Assembly: GCA_002414505.1 (NCBI GenBank)
Contig: DHZF01000098.1
Coordinates: 3,385-21,183, forward strand
Reading direction: 5' to 3'
Length of the DNA: 17,799 nucleotides
Origin: Hyphomonas sp. UBA5111
Lineage (GTDB): Bacteria; Pseudomonadota; Alphaproteobacteria; Caulobacterales; Hyphomonadaceae
Positions 13,470 through 17,799 of this stretch are shown piece by piece. Within the stretch, counting starts at the first letter, position 1; every line of letters begins with the position of its first letter. The notes beneath the pieces were generated by a model, which was not told the origin of the DNA, ran no database searches, and saw only the letters and a program-made list of their open reading frames with translations. The position numbers were made by a program, and so were the translations under genes.

Positions 13470-14906
13470 ATGGCCCTTGATAGCGCTGCCGGATCCGGCA
13501 TGAGTTCCATTCTGAGCCGCCAGAAAGCCGCGCATATTCGCGATGGCATTCCATCGCTCGCCAAGCGGATCGAATGGCTGGACAAGTCGATCGACCTGCT
13601 GGTCACGCATGGAGATGCCCTGAGCGAAGCGATGCGCGAGGATTTCGGACACCGCTCCGTGGACCAGTCCGCCCTGACCGACATTGCCGGTTCGATTGGC
13701 GCACTGAAATTCTCGAAGAAGCATGTCGCCAAATGGATGCGGCCGGAAAGGCGCAAGACCGAATTCCCGCTCGGCCTGCTCGGTTCGCGCGCCGAGCTCC
13801 AGTTCCAGCCAAAAGGCGTGATCGGCGTGATCAGCCCGTGGAACTTCCCCGTGAACCTGACTTTCGCGCCGCTTGCGGGCGTATTTGCCGCCGGCAACCG
13901 CGCAATGATCAAGCCATCCGAATTCACCGAGGCGACGTCGGACCTGATGAAGCAGCTGTTTGCTCAGTATTATGACGAGGAAGAAGTCGCGGTTATCACC
14001 GGTGGTCCGGATGTCGGCGCTGAATTCTCGAAGCTCGCCTTCGATCACATGATCTTCACGGGCGCGACGTCCATCGCCCATCATGTCATGCGGGCGGCAG
14101 CGGACAATCTGGTGCCCCTGACGCTGGAGCTCGGCGGCAAGAGCCCGGTCGTACTCGGCCGGTCCGCAAACATGGAAAAGGCTGCCAGCCGGATCATGGC
14201 GGGCAAGACGCTGAATGCGGGTCAAATCTGCCTGGCGCCGGACTATGCCTTCGTGCCTCAGGAAAAGACGGCGGAATTTGTCAGCGCCGCCACCAAGGCC
14301 GTCGAGAAAATGTATCCATCCGGTCTGAAGGATAATGAGGATTACACCTCGGTCGTGAACCAGCGCCATTATGACCGGATCATGAGCTATATCGAGGAAG
14401 CCCGCGACAAGGGCGCCGAAGTCCACGAGATCAATCCGACAGGAGAGAATTTCTCCCAGCAACCTCACCACAAGATCCCGCCTCACATCATCGTCAATCC
14501 GGGTGATGATCTGAAAGTGATGCAGGACGAAATCTTCGGGCCGATCCTGCCGATCAAATCCTATGGCGAGACTAAGGATGCCGTGGCTTATATCAATTCG
14601 CATGACCGTCCGCTCGGCCTGTACTATTTCGGCGAGGACGCGACCGAGAAGGATTATGTCCTGAACAATACGACGTCCGGTGGCGTGACCGTGAATGACG
14701 TGATCTTCCATGTCGCGCAGGAAGACCTGCCTTTTGGGGGCGTCGGCCCCTCCGGCATGGGCAGCTATCATGGACGCGACGGCTTCATGGAGTTCAGCCA
14801 CAAGAAAGCCGTATACACACAAACGGGCAGCGAATTGCTCGCCATGATGCGCCCACCCTATGGCGACAAGTTCCGCGGCCAGGTGAAAGGCCGTATCAAG
14901 CGCTAA
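13470..14906 (+). CDS. Coniferyl-aldehyde-dehydrogenase-like aldehyde dehydrogenase
   Basis: A 478-residue NAD(P)-dependent aldehyde dehydrogenase, oxidising an aldehyde to its acid in the cytoplasm. Key residues are Asn125 in SPWNFPVNL, Lys148 in KPSE, Glu220 in LELGGKSP and the nucleophile Cys254 in NAGQICLAPDY. The CLAPDY context, an N-terminal helical AKRIEWLDKSIDLL and a C-terminal GSYHGRDGF-EFSHKKAV resemble the coniferyl aldehyde dehydrogenase group and class 3 enzymes, hence possible roles in lignin-derived aromatic or long-chain aldehydes. I chose the ATG at 13470 because AGAGGAAGAG lies just upstream; upstream frame extension is not conserved-looking. A strong terminator follows. 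It is transcribed alone and diverges from the enoyl-CoA hydratase gene. Confidence 0.92.
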   Translation: MALDSAAGSGMSSILSRQKAAHIRDGIPSLAKRIEWLDKSIDLLVTHGDALSEAMREDFGHRSVDQSALTDIAGSIGALKFSKKHVAKWMRPERRKTEFPLGLLGSRAELQFQPKGVIGVISPWNFPVNLTFAPLAGVFAAGNRAMIKPSEFTEATSDLMKQLFAQYYDEEEVAVITGGPDVGAEFSKLAFDHMIFTGATSIAHHVMRAAADNLVPLTLELGGKSPVVLGRSANMEKAASRIMAGKTLNAGQICLAPDYAFVPQEKTAEFVSAATKAVEKMYPSGLKDNEDYTSVVNQRHYDRIMSYIEEARDKGAEVHEINPTGENFSQQPHHKIPPHIIVNPGDDLKVMQDEIFGPILPIKSYGETKDAVAYINSHDRPLGLYYFGEDATEKDYVLNNTTSGGVTVNDVIFHVAQEDLPFGGVGPSGMGSYHGRDGFMEFSHKKAVYTQTGSELLAMMRPPYGDKFRGQVKGRIKR

Positions 14907-14930
14907 GCGCTAGAGTGAGAATACAAGAAA

Positions 14931-14958
14931 GCCCGCCGGCAATGCTGGCGGGCTTTTT
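14931..14958. terminator. Intrinsic terminator, probably bidirectional
   Basis: GCCCGCCGGC (14931-14940) and GCTGGCGGGC (14944-14953) form a 10-bp stem with one G-T wobble and a three-base AAT loop, followed by TTTTTCTTTT. It lies 24 bases after the aldehyde dehydrogenase stop. On the opposite strand the stem is followed by TTTCTTG, so it may also end the convergent helicase transcript. Confidence 0.9.
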
Positions 14959-14977
14959 CTTTTGCAGCCTGTTCGGA

Positions 14978-16507
14978 CTAGCGCTTCAGGAAGGCCGGAA
15001 TATCGTTGCCGAAGCCTTTGACCTTTTCAGGGGCCGGATCGAGAATGGGATCGTCGTCCTTGCGCTTGCGGTCCCGCTCGCGGTCGCGTTTCGGCTTTGC
15101 TGCACGCTCGCGCTTTGGCTTTTCGTTCGGACGGTCGTCCGTTTTGACATCGGATTTCGGCTCAGCCTTTGCCTTGGGCTCTTCAGCCTTGGCTTTAGGT
15201 TCGGACTTGGGCTTGGACTCGGCTGGTGTCGCCTCTTCCAGCTTGTCGGTGTTCTCGTCACGCCGACGGCTACGCGAGCGACCGCCGCGTGATTTGTCGT
15301 CACGACTGCCCGACCGGGAACGGCCGCGGCTGCGACTTTCGTCCGGTGGCAGGTCTCCGAGTTCCTCGAGCAGGCCCTCGGGCATATAGTCCTCGACATC
15401 CTGCTGGATCATCTTGAGGACGAAGCCCCAGGATTTTTCGTCAGACGGCGACACAACCGTGAAGCTTTCGCCCGTGCGTCCGGCGCGGCCGGTCCGCCCG
15501 ATCCGGTGAACGTAATCCTCGTCTTTGGGCGGCGGCGAATAGTTGAAGACATGCCCGACGTCCGGAATGTCGAGCCCGCGTGCGGCGACATCCGATGCAA
15601 CGAGCAGCTTCAGGTCGCCGTCACGGAAACGCTGCAGCACCTGGGTGCGGAACGCCTGCGGCAGGTCGCCATGGATGGCGGCAGCGTCGTGGCCATGCTT
15701 TTGCAGCGAGGCCGCGACGATATCGACTTCGACCTTCCGGTTACAGAAGACGATGCCGTTTTTCACGTCGCGGGATTCGATCACGCGGCGCAGCGCGGTG
15801 CGCTTGGCCTTGGCGTCATTGGTCGGAATGTGGACCACGTGCTGCGTGATCGTCTTGGCTGCGTCCGTCGGGCGGGCAACTTCGATCTTGACCGGGTCAC
15901 GCTGGAAGGTTTTCGCAAGCCTCTGAATGTCGGTCGGGAAGGTTGCCGAGAACAGCAGAGTCTGCCGCTTGGCTGGAATCTTGGAGACGATCTTCTCGAT
16001 GTCAGGAATGAAGCCCATGTCGAGCATGCGGTCGGCTTCGTCGATAATGAGGTAGTCCACCCCCATCAGCAGTAGCTTGCCACGTTCGAACTGGTCCATC
16101 AGGCGTCCGGGGGTCGCGATTAGCACGTCGACGCCGCGCTGGAGCAGGCCTTCCTGTTCCTTGAAGCTGACGCCGCCAATGAGCAGGGCCATGGTGAGTT
16201 TCAGGTGCTTGCCATATTTCTCGAAGTTTTCGGCCACCTGTGCGGCCAATTCGCGCGTCGGGCAGAGGATCAGGCAACGGGGCATGCGGGCCCGAGCCCG
16301 TCCGCGCGCCAGGCGGTGGATCATCGGCAGCACGAAAGCCGCCGTCTTTCCGGTGCCGGTCTGGGCAATGCCCGTGACGTCGCCGCCAGCAAGAATATGG
16401 GGGATGGCTTCCGCCTGGATCGGCGTGGGCGTTGTATATCCCGCCTCTTCCACAGCCTTAAGTACGTTCGGCCCAAGGCCGAGGTCTGCAAATGTTACGT
16501 CAGTCAA
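14978..16507 (-). CDS. DEAD-box ATP-dependent RNA helicase (RhlE-like)
   Basis: A 509-residue RNA helicase that unwinds RNA duplexes using ATP, probably in ribosome assembly, RNA decay or cold adaptation. Motifs in order: Q motif (PTPIQ, Gln31), I AQTGTGKT (48-55), Ia PTRELA (83-88), Ib TPGR (132-135), II DEAD (156-159), III SAT (187-189), IV IVFCN (252-256), V ASDVAARGLDIP (304-315) and VI HRIGRTGR (334-341). After the core, residues 391-417 are rich in Arg-Ser pairs, 430-460 in Lys-Pro-Glu-Ala, 464-485 in Lys-Arg, and the protein ends GFGNDIPAFLKR. No ATG fits; TTG at 16507 with AGGA ten bases upstream gives LTDVTFADLGL, the expected N-terminus. It converges on the aldehyde dehydrogenase gene at a shared terminator. 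Confidence 0.93.
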   Translation of the reverse strand: MTDVTFADLGLGPNVLKAVEEAGYTTPTPIQAEAIPHILAGGDVTGIAQTGTGKTAAFVLPMIHRLARGRARARMPRCLILCPTRELAAQVAENFEKYGKHLKLTMALLIGGVSFKEQEGLLQRGVDVLIATPGRLMDQFERGKLLLMGVDYLIIDEADRMLDMGFIPDIEKIVSKIPAKRQTLLFSATFPTDIQRLAKTFQRDPVKIEVARPTDAAKTITQHVVHIPTNDAKAKRTALRRVIESRDVKNGIVFCNRKVEVDIVAASLQKHGHDAAAIHGDLPQAFRTQVLQRFRDGDLKLLVASDVAARGLDIPDVGHVFNYSPPPKDEDYVHRIGRTGRAGRTGESFTVVSPSDEKSWGFVLKMIQQDVEDYMPEGLLEELGDLPPDESRSRGRSRSGSRDDKSRGGRSRSRRRDENTDKLEEATPAESKPKSEPKAKAEEPKAKAEPKSDVKTDDRPNEKPKRERAAKPKRDRERDRKRKDDDPILDPAPEKVKGFGNDIPAFLKR

Positions 16508-16599
16508 TTTTATGGTTCCTGGAATGGTTTCTGATTTAACCCGGCGGCCTTGAGAGCCGCAATTTCCCGCGTTCAGCGCCTCAGTGCGCTTTTGGCGGG

Positions 16600-16620
16600 C
16601 CGGGCGAATTCCATGCCCGG
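16600..16620 (-). promoter_or_regulatory. GC-rich hairpin in the helicase leader
   Basis: CCGGGC and GCCCGG form a perfect 6-bp stem around a nine-base loop, about 95-115 bases upstream of the helicase TTG start. With other short GC-rich symmetries in this 193-bp gap it suggests a structured 5' leader, as is known for cold-induced RNA helicases in other bacteria. No regulatory evidence is available. Confidence 0.3.
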
Positions 16621-16651
16621 AGCGTCGTGTTGCGCTGCACATAAGCCAAAT

Positions 16652-16660
16652 TGTGGATAA
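16652..16660 (-). promoter_or_regulatory. Consensus DnaA box upstream of the helicase gene
   Basis: The minus strand reads TTATCCACA, a perfect match to the DnaA box consensus TTATNCACA, about 145 bases before the helicase start. It is single, so this is not an origin. DnaA acts as a transcription factor in Caulobacter relatives, but one 9-base match can occur by chance. Confidence 0.35.
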
Positions 16661-16700
16661 ATGGAAGGGGCCGTCCCCAGCTTTCGCCCAAGGGCGCGGG

Positions 16701-17363
16701 TCAGACGCGATAGCGCTGGACGTCGTCGATCAGATTCTGCAGCACACGCTTGGACCGGCCCCAATCGAAGGCCTGTCCGGGAACGGTAATTGTGCCTGTC
16801 AGCAGCGTACCCTCGTCGCGCGATTCCAGCGTGATGATCATGTTGCCTTCCCAGGACCAGACCGAAGACGCCATTTTGGAGTTGAGGATGCAGCCATCGC
16901 CTGCCTCGGAAATATCGACTATCGGCTGGCTGCGGCTGGCCAGCGAGCAAACCACGGCGGCCAGGGTCTCGCCGAACGTGTTGCGGAAGCCTTGCGACAG
17001 TTCGCGGTCCGTCTTGAGGCCCAGCCTGGCATACATCGGGATGGCGATATCCTTCATGGCGGCGAGCGGCAGCCCACCCGCGCCGGCTGCGGCCATGACC
17101 GGTTCGGCATATTTGAAGAATTGTTCGGCGGTCATGCCCTGCGGCGTGGCACCGGTGACGCGTACCACGCGCGCGCGGACGTCCGGGTGATTGATAATCT
17201 CGCCCACATTCATCGAGTTTCGCCAGTCTATGCTGGGGTCAACGATCTGTGGAGGGAGGGATGGCGGTGAGGCGGAGTGCGCGCTGTCTGTAACAGCTGT
17301 GCCGCAATTGGCGCAGAAGCGGTGGCCAGCTCCCAGCTTCTGTCCGCAATGTGTGCAAAACAT
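16701..17363 (-). CDS. Zinc-ribbon protein of unknown function
   Basis: A 220-residue protein. It opens with a zinc ribbon: Cys3-x2-Cys6 and Cys18-x2-Cys21 in FCTHCGQ and FCANCGT, which fixes the ATG at 17363. A Ser/Pro-rich linker (about 25-45) leads to a C-terminal region of about 170 residues that I do not recognise. That region has a helical part with a repeated Gly-Ala stretch (AAAGAGGLPLAAM), then a beta-rich part (CILNSKMASSVWSWEGNMIITLE, GTLLTGTITVPGQAFDWGRSKRVLQNLIDDVQ) that looks like a lipid-binding or START-like strand-and-helix ending; this is a shape impression only. No membrane helix is present. Its ribosome binding site is inside a 12-bp hairpin, and sodB lies just upstream on the same strand. 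Confidence 0.82.
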   Translation of the reverse strand: MFCTHCGQKLGAGHRFCANCGTAVTDSAHSASPPSLPPQIVDPSIDWRNSMNVGEIINHPDVRARVVRVTGATPQGMTAEQFFKYAEPVMAAAGAGGLPLAAMKDIAIPMYARLGLKTDRELSQGFRNTFGETLAAVVCSLASRSQPIVDISEAGDGCILNSKMASSVWSWEGNMIITLESRDEGTLLTGTITVPGQAFDWGRSKRVLQNLIDDVQRYRV

Positions 17364-17367
17364 GGGC

Positions 17368-17396
17368 GGTCCCCTCGTCCATATGACGAGGGGACC
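17368..17396 (-). promoter_or_regulatory. 12-bp perfect hairpin masking the zinc-ribbon ribosome binding site
   Basis: GGTCCCCTCGTC and GACGAGGGGACC are exact complements around a five-base loop. On the minus strand it begins ten bases after the sodB stop, and its 3' arm contains the Shine-Dalgarno GAGGGGA, six bases before the zinc-ribbon ATG at 17363. It could stop or slow sodB transcripts and block translation of the next gene. No T-run follows directly, so a purely intrinsic terminator is less likely. Confidence 0.7.
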
Positions 17397-17406
17397 TTAC
17401 CCCAAA

Positions 17407-17799
17407 TCAGGCGCCCGCGTCAGCGAGATTCTGGTTCACGAAATCCCAGTTGATGAGATTGTCGATGAAAGCGTCCATATAGTTTGGACGGCTGTTCTGG
17501 TAATCGAGATAGTAGGCGTGTTCCCAGACATCCATGGTCAGGACAGGCGTAGCGTCGATGTCGGTGACCGGCGTTTCCGCGTTCGGGGTCTTGGTGATGT
17601 GCAGCTTGCCGCCCTTGTAGACCAGCCAGGCCCAGCCGGAGCCGAACTGACTGCCGCCAGCCGCTTTGAAATCCTTCACGAACTGGTCGTAGCCGCCCAG
17701 ATCGCGATCAATCAGGTCGGCCACTTTACCGTGCGGTTTGCCGCCGCCGCCCGGTTTCATGCAGTGCCAGTAGAAGGTGTGGTTCCAGACCTGGGCCGC
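17407..17799 (-). CDS. sodB: Iron superoxide dismutase, C-terminal part (cut by window edge)
   Basis: The last 131 codons of a Fe/Mn superoxide dismutase, which converts superoxide to oxygen and hydrogen peroxide in the cytoplasm; about 70 N-terminal residues lie beyond the window. The visible part begins AAQVWNHTFYWHCM, containing one histidine ligand, and later has FGSGWAWLVYKGGKL and the ligand motif DVWEHAYYLDYQN with Asp and His. The Gln in AAQVWNH, and NAETP where manganese enzymes carry the active-site Gln (NQDSP in E. coli SodA), point to the iron type. The frame is open to the window edge. It is followed ten bases later by a strong hairpin and the zinc-ribbon gene on the same strand. 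Confidence 0.95.
   Translation of the reverse strand, partial: AAQVWNHTFYWHCMKPGGGGKPHGKVADLIDRDLGGYDQFVKDFKAAGGSQFGSGWAWLVYKGGKLHITKTPNAETPVTDIDATPVLTMDVWEHAYYLDYQNSRPNYMDAFIDNLINWDFVNQNLADAGA

Noticed and set aside
13431..14822. Long open frame (463 codons) on the minus strand opposite the aldehyde dehydrogenase gene.
   Set aside because: It is the antisense shadow of a conserved gene; no family motifs and no start signal.
1..17799. CRISPR array, tRNA or rRNA gene, transposase, phage or defence cassette.
   Set aside because: No regularly spaced repeats, cloverleaf sequences, rRNA-like stretches or mobility or defence proteins were seen; the only repeat is the single palindromic element.

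Overview
The window is an ordinary-looking stretch of chromosome from a high-GC Gram-negative bacterium, most likely an alphaproteobacterium near Hyphomonas/Hyphomonadaceae. This rests on composition, a TonB-dependent receptor, lipoprotein signals, many acyl-CoA/SDR/GST genes, a coniferyl-aldehyde-type dehydrogenase and an RhlE-like helicase with a basic tail. There is no rRNA or marker gene to confirm it. I see no tRNA, rRNA, CRISPR array, integrase or transposase. Seventeen complete genes and one edge-truncated gene (sodB) fill almost the whole window. The longest gene-free stretch is 3057-3332 (276 bp).

Layout. 1-1062: an HD-domain metalloprotein (+) converges on a Kazal-type lipoprotein (-). 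1125-2567: a 3-hydroxyacyl-CoA-dehydrogenase-like SDR (-) and a VOC protein (+) diverge from a short region holding an ACGT-centred pseudo-palindrome. 2571-3332: a PncC/CinA-C-like amidase (-), then a dispersed-repeat-type element with perfect 29-bp inverted arms. 3333-7447: a concentrative nucleoside transporter, a TonB-dependent receptor and a GST, all + strand. 7457-8670: an SDR and a PaaI-type thioesterase (-, overlapping by 4 bp). These diverge from 8778-11431, an acyl-CoA dehydrogenase / serine hydrolase / DUF3253 operon (+). 11438-13321 (-): an enoyl-CoA hydratase/isomerase, a DUF3291 protein and a histidine-phosphatase lipoprotein. 13470-14906 (+): an aldehyde dehydrogenase ending in a strong terminator shared with the convergent DEAD-box helicase (14978-16507, -, TTG start). 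16701-17799 (-): a zinc-ribbon protein of unknown function and the C-terminal part of an iron superoxide dismutase.

How the genes may work together. Two SDRs, an acyl-CoA dehydrogenase, an enoyl-CoA hydratase, a thioesterase and an aldehyde dehydrogenase suggest a scattered fatty-acid, branched-chain or aromatic acyl-CoA catabolic set. The receptor next to the nucleoside transporter could form an outer-plus-inner-membrane uptake route; this is inference from position only. I found no clear new defence or mobile system. The most interesting signals are regulatory and structural: a 12-bp perfect hairpin that buries the ribosome binding site of the zinc-ribbon gene just after sodB, the 29-bp inverted-repeat element, the RS-rich helicase tail with a TTG start and a structured leader containing a consensus DnaA box, and a substitution in the nucleoside transporter signature.
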